A DNA stretch of 25,891 bases from an uncultured Collinsella sp. (GTDB taxonomy: Bacteria; Actinomycetota; Coriobacteriia; Coriobacteriales; Coriobacteriaceae): positions 1 through 25,891 of the forward strand of contig CAUGNQ010000025.1 of NCBI GenBank assembly GCA_959600835.1. The letters are read 5' to 3'. The notes beneath the pieces were generated by a model. That model searched no databases and was not told the DNA's origin. It saw nothing but the letters and a program-made list of their open reading frames with translations. The stretch's first letter is position 1; each line of letters opens with the position of its first letter. The position numbers and the translations under genes were made by a program. Shown here one piece after another: positions 1 to 8,099 of this stretch.

Positions 1-873
1 CTCGCCGGCGGCGACCTTCTTCAGGTGCTGCCCGTAGACCGACTTGCCGTAGGCCCTCGCGGCCTCCTCGAGCTCGGCGGTCGTGATCCAGCCGTTCTCC
101 CAGGCGATCTCCTCGGGGACCGAGACCGGCAGGTCCTGGGAGTGCTCGACGGCGCGGACGAACTCCGCGGCCTCGTGCAGGCTCTCCATGGTGCCGGTGT
201 CCAGCCACGCGTAGCCGCGGCCCAGGGTCACCACGGACAGCGTCCCCTCCTCCAGGTACATCCGGTTGAGGTCGGTGATCTCCAGCTCGCCGCGCGCGGA
301 GGGCCTGACCCCATGCGCCTTGGCGGCCACGTCGCCCGGGTAGAAGTACAGGCCGGTGACGGCGTAGGAGCTCTTGGGACACTCGGGCTTCTCCTCGATG
401 GAGACGGCCCTGCCCTCGCCGTCGAACTCAACGACGCCGAAGCGCTCGGGGTCGTCCACGTGGTAGCCGAAGACCGTGGCGCGGCCCGACTGCGCGTTCT
501 CGACGGCCTTCTTGAGGTGGCGGCTGAGGCCGTTGCCGTAGAAGATGTTGTCGCCGAGCACCAGGGCGCACGGCTCTCCGGCGATGAAGTCCTCGCCGAT
601 GGTGAAGGCCTGCGCCAGGCCGTCGGGGCTCGGCTGCTCTGCATAGGACAGGTTCACGCCGTAGCGCGAGCCGTCCCCGAGCAGGCGCTCGAAGTTGGGG
701 AGGTCGGTCGGCGTGGAGATGACCAGGATGTCGCGGATGCCCGCCAGCATGAGGGTGGACAGCGGGTAGTAGATCATGGGCTTGTCGTAGACCGGCAGCA
801 GCTGCTTGGAGGTCACGAGTGTGAGCGGGTACAGGCGGGTACCGGACCCGCCAGCGAGGATGATACCTTTCAT
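1..873 (-). CDS. rmlA: Glucose-1-phosphate thymidylyltransferase (RmlA/RfbA), 3' end cut by window edge
   Basis: Makes dTDP-glucose from glucose 1-phosphate and dTTP, the first step towards dTDP-L-rhamnose and related sugars. All 291 codons visible are open and no stop is reached; the family is usually about 290-300 residues, so only a few codons are missing. It starts MKGIILAGGSGTRLYPLT, the nucleotide-binding signature, followed by KQLLPVYDKPMIYYPLS, LGDNIFYG and EEKPECPKSSYAVTGLYFY, all typical of RmlA. The ATG follows a modest GGATT ribosome site. It is the most distal gene seen in the polysaccharide operon, 27 nt after wzx. Its base composition is clearly GC-rich, unlike the AT-rich wzx and wzy beside it. 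This fits a conserved precursor gene next to an exchanged cassette. The other rml genes would lie beyond position 1. Confidence 0.95.
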   Translation of the reverse strand, partial: MKGIILAGGSGTRLYPLTLVTSKQLLPVYDKPMIYYPLSTLMLAGIRDILVISTPTDLPNFERLLGDGSRYGVNLSYAEQPSPDGLAQAFTIGEDFIAGEPCALVLGDNIFYGNGLSRHLKKAVENAQSGRATVFGYHVDDPERFGVVEFDGEGRAVSIEEKPECPKSSYAVTGLYFYPGDVAAKAHGVRPSARGELEITDLNRMYLEEGTLSVVTLGRGYAWLDTGTMESLHEAAEFVRAVEHSQDLPVSVPEEIAWENGWITTAELEEAARAYGKSVYGQHLKKVAAGE

Positions 874-900
874 ATTAAAATCCAATCCATTTTGATGTGA

Positions 901-2316
901 CTATCGCTGCTTCTTCAGTTTGGTCAAACACGAAGCAACGCTTTTCAGCGCAGAATGATTGAGCAAGAGATAGCCAACGTAGACTAATGCATACAGAATC
1001 GCCGCAGTCCCACAAGATAAAAGCTCAGTGAACAAGACGAAAGCGACTGTAAGCAGGATCTCCTGAAACGGCCTCGTTGAACCCGGGGCGCTAAGCTGTT
1101 CGTTCAGATAGAGCTCGGACCACAACGACCTGCCAATAATGCAGATAACGGCGCCACACAGGACGGCGTCGAGCGAGTTAAGGACAAGAACACCGAATAT
1201 CGAAAAAACAGCACTACAAATAACAGTGACGATATTCAACTTCAGGAGCAGCTGCTCTTTACGAAGAACCTTGAAGTAGGTCGTACAGCAAAGGCTCATC
1301 TTAGTGTTGAAGACGCATATCGGGAGTAAGAGCGCAAAGTATTTGAGGCTTACGGCATATTGAGGAAGCCATATCCCCAAAAACCAAACCATAGGGAAAT
1401 AGAGTAAATAGATCGCAGGGAAAATAAGCTCGATAGAATTCCTTATGCCGATGTAAAAACGAACCCTCTCATCTTCAGAGCCTGTCCTAAGGGCAGGAAA
1501 TAAAACCATACTCGCCTGTGAGACGAAGGTGATGAAGAAATTCACCAGAGAGAGGGAGAACGAAATTTTTGCAAAGGCGACGATACCCCAAAAATGATCG
1601 ATAAGAAACCTAGATACCCCGAGGATCAGTGTGTCGGCGATGTTCGCAATCATCAGCTTCACGCCGACGAAGATACTGCGGATACCGTCCTTAAGCGAAT
1701 TACCAAAAGACACTGATTTGGCGCGTAGGATATCCCTGCCCATCCAAGAGCAATATATGAGCGCAATAATTTTCGAAACGAGATACGCGTAGACATAGGG
1801 ATGGTAGTCCGAAACCTTAAATCCAATTAAAACAAGGAGCGGTGCCAGAAACACCAGCCTGTCTAACATTGTAGAAAACGAAAAAAGCTTAGTTTCGTTC
1901 ATGGCCTGAAAGACAAAGCCTAAATAACTTGTCAGGTTATAGACGACGGTGTAAAGCGCAAAAGACGCGATAACAAATACACGATTTGCGTCATCGACAA
2001 GAGGCAGCGAAACAAAAGTGATGCCGAGGCAAATCACTGCCTGGAAACAAGCACCGAAGATATACTGGGATTTGATTGAGCTCTTATCGATTTCATCACG
2101 AGAGAGACCCCCGTTAATCAGGTAGACACCATCATTCAGGCCAAGGTGAAAAAAGCCGGAATAGGTCGTATAAAACATGAACAGTTGCCAGTATCCATAA
2201 TCAGCAACGCCAACGATTTTCGGCACGAGCAGCGACATGACGACACTGACCGATAGAGAAATAAACTGTGCAGCAAACGCAATCATAGTGTTGCGTGCAA
2301 TAGACGAATAATTCAT
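901..2316 (-). CDS. wzx: Polysaccharide repeat-unit flippase, Wzx family
   Basis: A 471-residue, highly hydrophobic protein with roughly 12-14 predicted membrane spans and no soluble domain. The N-terminus (MNYSSIARNTMIAFAAQFIS, then LLVPKIVGVADYGYWQLFMF) is typical of the Wzx/polysaccharide transporter group of the MOP superfamily, which flips undecaprenyl-pyrophosphate-linked repeat units across the cytoplasmic membrane. A GAGG ribosome site lies four bases before the ATG. It sits between wzy and rmlA in the operon. Its DNA is AT-rich with A/T-ending codons, unlike housekeeping genes in the window, a usual sign of exchange of O-unit/EPS specificity genes. Substrate cannot be predicted. The family call is firm; the symbol rests on context and hydropathy, as Wzx sequences diverge widely. 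Confidence 0.88.
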   Translation of the reverse strand: MNYSSIARNTMIAFAAQFISLSVSVVMSLLVPKIVGVADYGYWQLFMFYTTYSGFFHLGLNDGVYLINGGLSRDEIDKSSIKSQYIFGACFQAVICLGITFVSLPLVDDANRVFVIASFALYTVVYNLTSYLGFVFQAMNETKLFSFSTMLDRLVFLAPLLVLIGFKVSDYHPYVYAYLVSKIIALIYCSWMGRDILRAKSVSFGNSLKDGIRSIFVGVKLMIANIADTLILGVSRFLIDHFWGIVAFAKISFSLSLVNFFITFVSQASMVLFPALRTGSEDERVRFYIGIRNSIELIFPAIYLLYFPMVWFLGIWLPQYAVSLKYFALLLPICVFNTKMSLCCTTYFKVLRKEQLLLKLNIVTVICSAVFSIFGVLVLNSLDAVLCGAVICIIGRSLWSELYLNEQLSAPGSTRPFQEILLTVAFVLFTELLSCGTAAILYALVYVGYLLLNHSALKSVASCLTKLKKQR

Positions 2317-2349
2317 TCAACCTCGTTTGTTTAAACTAGCAACCTTGAT

Positions 2350-3582
2350 TTATTCAGAAATCAAAATAGGGCCCGACTCGCACAAATCTGAATACCGAGC
2401 ACTCGTTCTACCCAGAACGAGTCCACAGGAAACAAACAAGATGACCGTTGGCACCCACCAACCAAGCTCGCAATAAAACATGAGCTCCGCGCAGCATATA
2501 CAGGAAACGGAAAATAGTACTTGATCGAGTTCGCAACCCGACCTGAACGAACCGATGCCAGCGGAAATTAGCAAAAATACAAAACTACAAATTCCAAGAA
2601 AACCATATTCATACAGCATTGCAAGGAAACCATTATCCACCGTTGAAAAACCGCTAATTTCAACCGTCGTGCCCAGCATAGTCATGCGACTACTGCCATA
2701 ACCATTTCCAGTAAGCCAAAACAGCGGCCTGCTTAAAAAGCTATGAATAATATAGGCAATGGCTCCGGAACGCTGGCTATATGAAACATCAGTTTCAAGC
2801 TCACCAAATCGAGAAGCCACAAAGTTAAACAGTCCAAACTTGTAGAGAATGAAAACGAGTAGCAATACAGCTGGAACTAAAAGCGCAATTAAATTCCATT
2901 TAGAATACTCGGGGTTCTTTAGGCGAAAGATCAGGTAAACCGATGCTAAAGCAATGAGAATAATCCACGCGCTACGACTCTTTGTCAGAAGCAGAGCGAC
3001 CAAAAGAACTACAGAGCATAAGAGACGTTTCATCCTGCACGTCTCCAATTTATAGTTAATTACCACAGCAATAACTATCATTTGGCCAAATACGATTGCA
3101 TGACCGAAAAAACTACGCAGTCGATACATGGATGGATTATCAATCGTTACAGTTTGTAGAAAAGAAAAGGAACCATTTGTAACTAGTCGTTGACCTAAAG
3201 CAATTTCAAGGACAAAGCTAAATAGGCAAGCGAACACCATAACGTTGCGAAGCATAAGCAATGCAGACTCAACCCAGTCATCGTTCTTTGCTTTACCGTA
3301 AATATAACCAAGAAGAATGCAAAAGAAATACGAGCAGACCGTAAGGAGGGATTCATTAATACTTCGGGACGTAAACGCAATGGCAGAAAAGAAAACCATC
3401 GCGCCCATAACGACAATGGGAATGGCGTTATTTAAAAACACTTTGTAGAGACGCCCAGAAAGAACTTCTTTGAAAACAAGCAATCCTAGAACAGAAAAAA
3501 ACAGTCCTTTAACGGGAGAAATGACACTTAAGATTGCGGCAAAAATCAAAATAGTGAATTCATTAGTAAATAGCTCAAGCAT
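2350..3582 (-). CDS. wzy: Polysaccharide polymerase, Wzy / O-antigen ligase-like membrane protein
   Basis: About 410 residues of mostly hydrophobic sequence, around ten or more membrane spans. Two features match the Wzy/WaaL superfamily: a TKSRSAW segment after a membrane span, and a large loop with SQRSGA, GNGYGSSR and DNGFLAMLYEYGFLG, which is the periplasmic-loop pattern of these polymerases. It would join repeat units at the outer face of the membrane. I chose the ATG at 3582, six bases after AGGTG; a GTG at 3591 is in frame but has no good ribosome site. The stop of the upstream GT2 gene is ten bases before this ATG. Its DNA is among the most AT-rich in the window. Position between a GT2 gene and wzx supports Wzy rather than a WaaL ligase, as does the likely absence of an outer membrane. 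Confidence 0.85.
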   Translation of the reverse strand: MLELFTNEFTILIFAAILSVISPVKGLFFSVLGLLVFKEVLSGRLYKVFLNNAIPIVVMGAMVFFSAIAFTSRSINESLLTVCSYFFCILLGYIYGKAKNDDWVESALLMLRNVMVFACLFSFVLEIALGQRLVTNGSFSFLQTVTIDNPSMYRLRSFFGHAIVFGQMIVIAVVINYKLETCRMKRLLCSVVLLVALLLTKSRSAWIILIALASVYLIFRLKNPEYSKWNLIALLVPAVLLLVFILYKFGLFNFVASRFGELETDVSYSQRSGAIAYIIHSFLSRPLFWLTGNGYGSSRMTMLGTTVEISGFSTVDNGFLAMLYEYGFLGICSFVFLLISAGIGSFRSGCELDQVLFSVSCICCAELMFYCELGWWVPTVILFVSCGLVLGRTSARYSDLCESGPILISE

Positions 3583-3591
3583 TCTAAACAC

Positions 3592-4536
3592 CTACTTACT
3601 GTCACAGGGACTGATTAAGGCCTTAAAATCACCAAGCAGGGAACGATTTGACAGTTCATACTTACGATATTTTAGAATGGTGCCTAAATCACTTAGTTTT
3701 AGGCCGCCTACGAGCAAGTGCAGACGGGCATTTAAAACAGAACCGTAATGCTCTATATGCGCAGAAGATATACGATAATCGCTAGGATTACTACTGCAGT
3801 ATTCTTCTAAAACCTCAGAAAATCTCAAGCACATCATTATCTCAGCAACACGAGATTTCTTGTCAATATGTCGCATCTCAGTTGCATTAGAGTCATGCCT
3901 GCGGAACCGAATCAAGGGCTGATTTAGAAGTCTGAGGGTCCCCTTCAGTAATGAGAAGCGCCATAACATACCATCATGCGCAAAATCATCCTGCCAATAT
4001 GGCATGATTTCCCTTATAAAACTCGATTTAACGGCATAGGAACATCCGGGGCGCCGTACCGACATAAACTTGCTATCGAAAACCGGAGTCTCCAAATCGT
4101 CCAGAGGTTTGGAATCATCGACGGCACCATAGACTGTTACTTTTTTACCGCCGCTCTCATAAAACGGCTCGACGGCGCAGCTGAGAACCTCAATCGAGGG
4201 GTCCTTCTCGAGGATTGAGGACATCACAGCTATTTTATCGGGTTCCCAGATATCATCCTGGTCGCACGGAAAGACGATTCCATCGTCTATAGATGCAAGG
4301 TCGAGAAGCCGCTTAAAGCTCTTGCGCCAGCCGAAATTAGAGCGGTTCTTGTTGATGGTCCAATTATCGAGTCCGTGTTCCTCGATATATTTGACAATGA
4401 GATCGAACGACTCGTCTGTCGAGCAATCATCCGCGATTAGTACTCGGTCCGGAGACACGGTCTGAAGTCGCAAGCTGTCTAGCTGCTCAGTAAGATATCG
4501 TGTGCCGTTATAGACTGACATCACAACCGTAACCAT
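3592..4536 (-). CDS. Family 2 glycosyltransferase (rhamnosyltransferase-like)
   Basis: A cytoplasmic GT-A fold transferase of about 314 residues. It starts VTVVMSVYNG, has the nucleotide-binding ADD at residues 35-37 and DQDDIW at about 92-97, the metal/donor site. The DQDDIW form is common in GT2 proteins annotated as rhamnosyltransferases, and rmlA is in the same operon, but the donor sugar is an inference. A later FRRHDSNATEM stretch also fits this subgroup. I prefer the ATG at 4536 because GAAGG lies five bases upstream; an ATG at 4548 is in frame but poorly served. It begins just after the stop of the GT4 gene and ends just before wzy, so it is translated within the operon. DNA is AT-rich. 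Confidence 0.85.
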   Translation of the reverse strand: MVTVVMSVYNGTRYLTEQLDSLRLQTVSPDRVLIADDCSTDESFDLIVKYIEEHGLDNWTINKNRSNFGWRKSFKRLLDLASIDDGIVFPCDQDDIWEPDKIAVMSSILEKDPSIEVLSCAVEPFYESGGKKVTVYGAVDDSKPLDDLETPVFDSKFMSVRRPGCSYAVKSSFIREIMPYWQDDFAHDGMLWRFSLLKGTLRLLNQPLIRFRRHDSNATEMRHIDKKSRVAEIMMCLRFSEVLEEYCSSNPSDYRISSAHIEHYGSVLNARLHLLVGGLKLSDLGTILKYRKYELSNRSLLGDFKALISPCDSK

Positions 4537-4552
4537 TAAAACCTTCATCCAA

Positions 4553-5770
4553 TTAATGCTCAGCTATTAGCTGATCGTAAATACTTATAAGACGTTCAAC
4601 ATATGCGGTCTTTTCAAGGCAGCTGAAGTCCGCCTTCTCAACCGCTTTCCTATAACGAGAACAAACATCAGGGTCAAGCATATTGACCATTGCGTCAGAT
4701 AGCGACTCGGAACTGCCCGCGCTGAAAATTTCGCCGAGGCCTTTCGACCTCACAAAGGAGGCCGCATCGCCGACATCCGAAACGATACACGGCAGGCCGG
4801 CAGCAATCATTGCTTCATAGGCGACGAGCCCAAACGTCTCTCGACAAACCGAAGGTATAACGATCGCACGTGAGCGTCCCATAACGGAAAGCACTTCATC
4901 ATGGGACAGCGCGCCCATGAATTTGATATCCGGATAGCTGTCCGACAGCCTCTTCAGTTCGGTACCGTCACCGATGACGATAGCGTCCACACCGGCCCTA
5001 CTGGCGGCTTCGCAAAATAAATCGCAGCCCTTTTCAGGACTCAGGCGACCAACGAATAGGTAAGCCTCGCAATCTGCATCAAACCCATGCTGGAATTTGT
5101 CCGCATCGACGTAATTTAAACAGTCGAATCGCTCGGCATCCCAGGTTAGATAGGGCTCAATCAACCGACGACTGGAATCTGAAACGAAGGCGACGGCCGG
5201 GCGCAGCGCTCTCAAAACATAGCCCTGCACGGAAAAGCGAACGGATCGATACAGTTTTTGGATATATGAGCGCTTGTCACAGTTGTGCAGCAGGCACTTC
5301 GGAGAACCGGGGGCAATTCCGCAGTTGCAATGATTCACATAATCGTAGAGTCCACCGTTGGAACAAACGAGGAAGTACTCATGGGCTGTGATCAGGCACT
5401 TGAACTCCCGTCGCCCTATGGCCGTGAATATCGAGGGAGAAAGGGAGTGCGTCCAAGAGTGAACGTGGACGACCGTCGTCTTCGGATCGAGCTGCTTCAG
5501 TAGATCATCCAGCGCCGTTTCCGAGCGCCTGTTCCAGATACCCTGGACAGCGCCGGAGATGCCCCCGTTCAGGACGTCGTTGTGCCCGCAATTGACACAA
5601 ACAACACCCGATTCGATTAAGGAGGGATCGGGGTCACCCAACGCTGAAAAGAAATAGCTGTTGACACCTATCCTCGCCAGAGCAGCTGCTGTTTCGATTG
5701 CGATTTTTGAAGCTCCGCCCCCGATATGGGGACGGTCGCAAATCGTTATCACTGTGGTGAAGTTACTCAT
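4553..5770 (-). CDS. Family 4 glycosyltransferase with a central cysteine cluster
   Basis: A GT-B fold transferase of 405 residues. The N-terminal half has the GGGASKIAIETAAAL acceptor-side loop. The C-terminal half has FVGRLSPEKG near 239-248, IGDGTEL and ETFGLVAYE at 311-319, the EX7E motif binding the nucleotide sugar. A run of cysteines at about 136, 148, 150, 159 and 164 (in CSNGGLYDY, NHCNCG, PKCLLHNC) looks like a small metal-binding knuckle inserted in the N-terminal domain. Start: the ATG at 5770 overlaps the end of the upstream FrhB-like gene by eight bases and follows AGGA by seven; an in-frame ATG at 5800 would overlap it by 38 bases. Role: adds one sugar to the lipid-linked repeat unit. 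Donor and linkage unknown. Confidence 0.88.
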   Translation of the reverse strand: MSNFTTVITICDRPHIGGGASKIAIETAAALARIGVNSYFFSALGDPDPSLIESGVVCVNCGHNDVLNGGISGAVQGIWNRRSETALDDLLKQLDPKTTVVHVHSWTHSLSPSIFTAIGRREFKCLITAHEYFLVCSNGGLYDYVNHCNCGIAPGSPKCLLHNCDKRSYIQKLYRSVRFSVQGYVLRALRPAVAFVSDSSRRLIEPYLTWDAERFDCLNYVDADKFQHGFDADCEAYLFVGRLSPEKGCDLFCEAASRAGVDAIVIGDGTELKRLSDSYPDIKFMGALSHDEVLSVMGRSRAIVIPSVCRETFGLVAYEAMIAAGLPCIVSDVGDAASFVRSKGLGEIFSAGSSESLSDAMVNMLDPDVCSRYRKAVEKADFSCLEKTAYVERLISIYDQLIAEH

Positions 5771-6968
5771 GCACGGTCCTAGGTTTGATAGATCGGACAA
5801 ACCGCTTTACACGCAGGCGCATCGACGGGGGGAGCAGCATTTTCAGACGGTCGAAAAGGGTCGCATTCGGCGCCAGGACGGAATCAAAGACTTGTAATCC
5901 TGTAGCCTCGAAATGCTCGATAACGGCATCGCGCCTCTCCTCAAGATCCGAGCGCTTATTAGGATCTTCATGCAGCAGCACATCATCCGGAGCAAGGCCG
6001 TTGTTAGAGTAGGCGACGCAATCGCTTATTTCATCGATCAATTTTGCCCCGCGCTCGGTCTTCACGATAACGGCCGAAACACCCTTCTCGGGATGTCCGC
6101 AGTCTTGGACAGACTCAGAACGCCAGGAATCACCGAGGATGATGTCGGCAGGACTGTCGCTCCCTCTGAAAGGACAGCCGTAGCAAGACGATCTGCTGAT
6201 CAGGCCTTTGATGTAGGAACCATAAAAGGGATCGAATGCAGCGGGCCTCTTAATAATCCTGCCGTCGGATAACTCGATTTTTATGTTATGGCCCCATCCG
6301 AATTTCGATTTATCTCTAAAAGTCAGTGCGGTGACATCGGACTTCTCCCGAAGCTCGAGCCAGTCAACATAGGAACGAAACATGGAAGAGCTTGGTACAC
6401 CGTGGCAAACAACGCTGACGGTTGTCAGCCCATCCATCGGTTTACCCAAATAGAGACGCAGCGCGGAAACCTGACAAGGAGTACCGCTGAAGAGGACTCG
6501 CTTGCCGGATTTGAGATCGCTGAGCACTTCGGGATACGATTCGCTAGCATCGCTCTGGACATATTTGGACTTTTGCAGGAGCGCGATTTCGGCAAGCTCG
6601 GATATACCGATATGCCTGACGTGATCGACGCCATCCCAGGCGGCGCCGTAAACGCGCCCGCCGTCCGATAGTATACGTTTCGCAAGAAGGGAGAAGACGC
6701 CGCCGGACGAACTTTGCGCGAGCTCGTCCGGGTCATCGCTCTGCAAGACAGAGGCGCGAATGGCCTCCGAGTCCGCGTCGACTTGGTTTTCCGCCGGACA
6801 GGTACGCAGGCAAAGACCGCAGGAGGTGCATCTCGCTGCGTCCACCACGGGATATTCGAAACCGTCGGGCGAGGTACGCATAGTAATAGCGGAAAAAGGG
6901 CATTTGGCCGCGCAAGCTCCGCAACCAAAGCAGGCCCGGTGAGAAACTGTGTCGATGTTCTTGCTCAA
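5763..6968 (-). CDS. 4Fe-4S / coenzyme F420 hydrogenase beta-subunit-like (FrhB family) protein of polysaccharide clusters
   Basis: 401 residues. The N-terminus has two CxxCxxCxxxC 4Fe-4S motifs, Cys13/16/19/23 and Cys47/50/53/57. Then come the FrhB N- and C-terminal domains, with SSGGVFSLLAKRIL, KSKYVQSDASESYPEV, LFSGTPCQVSALR and VVCHGVPS. Established FrhB proteins transfer electrons through FAD and Fe-S centres to F420. The members found in exopolysaccharide loci beside pyruvyl transferases, as here, have no settled function; a redox step on a sugar or pyruvyl group is only a guess. The start is a TTG at 6968, five bases after a strong GGGGAAG ribosome site, 12 bases beyond the pyruvyl transferase stop. 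The 3' end overlaps the next GT4 gene by eight bases, suggesting translational coupling. Confidence 0.9.
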   Translation of the reverse strand: MSKNIDTVSHRACFGCGACAAKCPFSAITMRTSPDGFEYPVVDAARCTSCGLCLRTCPAENQVDADSEAIRASVLQSDDPDELAQSSSGGVFSLLAKRILSDGGRVYGAAWDGVDHVRHIGISELAEIALLQKSKYVQSDASESYPEVLSDLKSGKRVLFSGTPCQVSALRLYLGKPMDGLTTVSVVCHGVPSSSMFRSYVDWLELREKSDVTALTFRDKSKFGWGHNIKIELSDGRIIKRPAAFDPFYGSYIKGLISRSSCYGCPFRGSDSPADIILGDSWRSESVQDCGHPEKGVSAVIVKTERGAKLIDEISDCVAYSNNGLAPDDVLLHEDPNKRSDLEERRDAVIEHFEATGLQVFDSVLAPNATLFDRLKMLLPPSMRLRVKRFVRSIKPRTVHE

Positions 6969-6980
6969 GCTAACTTCCCC

Positions 6981-8099
6981 CTATTGCTCAAGAGCATCCA
7001 AGAGCCATTTTTTCGAAAACGTGATGAGCGACTCCACGTCGGACAGTCGCTTCTCATAGCCCTCGATTTCCGTAGCGTTCATGTGACTGTCATAGCCATC
7101 TAGCAGACGATCCTCGGTATTCGAGAGCCTCGAGAGGCTCTCGACTCGAGAGTTTTGAGAGCGCTTGTCGGTCTCCTCAAATCTCTTGAAGCAGTAATAG
7201 TCTTTGCGGAAAATTTGAGAAAACAGCGTACCGTGCAGCGAATCGGTTAACACGAACCGCGCGCTCGCCAGATAAGCGAGCCATTCATCGGGACCAAGCC
7301 CGTAACGCGGATTGAGCTGCTCGTCGACAGCATTTTTACCTGAACCGACAAGCGTCACGACCTCGCAGCCGAGCTCTTTTGAAATCGAATCGACAGCTTT
7401 CCTGTAAAACGGCCTATTCCCAAGGAAATAGCAGACGATTTTCCCGGGCTCAGGACATTTACCGTTGATGAGCGGGGCCCAGTCCTCTTTCGACAGGAGC
7501 AGGACAGGGTCCACAACCTGTGAAGGGCGCTCGAGACCGAGGGATTCGACAAAATCCGCGCCCGCATCTTCACGAACAGACACAGAGCTGAACGTTTTAA
7601 TCAGATCGGTAATGATCTTTTTCTTCCTCTGCGTGGTGCTCGTGACACCGAAGCTGGGTGCATACGCGATTCTCTTATCGCTGTCGCTTAGAAAAGAGAG
7701 ATAGAAATTCCTATTCAAAAGATAAGGGGACCAGATTTGATCAGATCCGCAGACGTATGCATCGTATTTTCCCCGTAAATCGACCAGTCCGTCTGTATCG
7801 ACAATCCGATCAGTGGTCTCGATGTTCTGGCTCAAAAAGCGATTGAATACGTCAGCCGTCGAGGATCCGAAGTCATCATGTTCCTTCTTGCGATTGAATA
7901 GCTCACGTGCTTTGCCAGCAAATAAATCGAAGGAGTTCCGGTTGATCGCCCAGTTCAGTAGCTTTTCTTTAACGCAGGGAAGATAGTCGGCGTCGACAAC
8001 GTCATGCCCTTCTGCCTTCAAAAACTGCTGTAGGGCATAAGCCTGAAGCAACGTACCGAAATTTTGATTATGGAGCCACGTTAAAATACAAATATTCAT
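6981..8099 (-). CDS. Polysaccharide pyruvyl transferase family protein
   Basis: 372 residues. The family would transfer pyruvate from phosphoenolpyruvate to a sugar as a ketal, giving an acidic polysaccharide. Visible family marks are ILTWLHNQNFGTLLQAYALQ at the N-terminus, GSDQIWSP near residue 117, IAYAPSFGV, and TDSLHGTLFSQ with His289, all typical of the PS_pyruv_trans (CsaB/WcaK-like) fold. It lacks a signal peptide and should act in the cytoplasm on the lipid-linked unit. Its ATG overlaps the stop of the GT4 gene upstream by one base (TAATG), so the pair is translationally coupled. The FrhB-like gene follows after 12 bases; this pairing recurs in polysaccharide clusters of Firmicutes, Bacteroides and Actinobacteria. 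The exact acceptor sugar is unknown. Confidence 0.9.
   Translation of the reverse strand: MNICILTWLHNQNFGTLLQAYALQQFLKAEGHDVVDADYLPCVKEKLLNWAINRNSFDLFAGKARELFNRKKEHDDFGSSTADVFNRFLSQNIETTDRIVDTDGLVDLRGKYDAYVCGSDQIWSPYLLNRNFYLSFLSDSDKRIAYAPSFGVTSTTQRKKKIITDLIKTFSSVSVREDAGADFVESLGLERPSQVVDPVLLLSKEDWAPLINGKCPEPGKIVCYFLGNRPFYRKAVDSISKELGCEVVTLVGSGKNAVDEQLNPRYGLGPDEWLAYLASARFVLTDSLHGTLFSQIFRKDYYCFKRFEETDKRSQNSRVESLSRLSNTEDRLLDGYDSHMNATEIEGYEKRLSDVESLITFSKKWLLDALEQ

Noticed and set aside
25..900. A 291-codon open frame on the plus strand
   Set aside because: Lies opposite rmlA, which is clearly the real gene; the translation shows no family resemblance.
3195..3416. Small minus-strand gene inside wzy
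   Set aside because: Overlaps wzy in another frame; hydrophobicity is an effect of the T-rich wzy codons.
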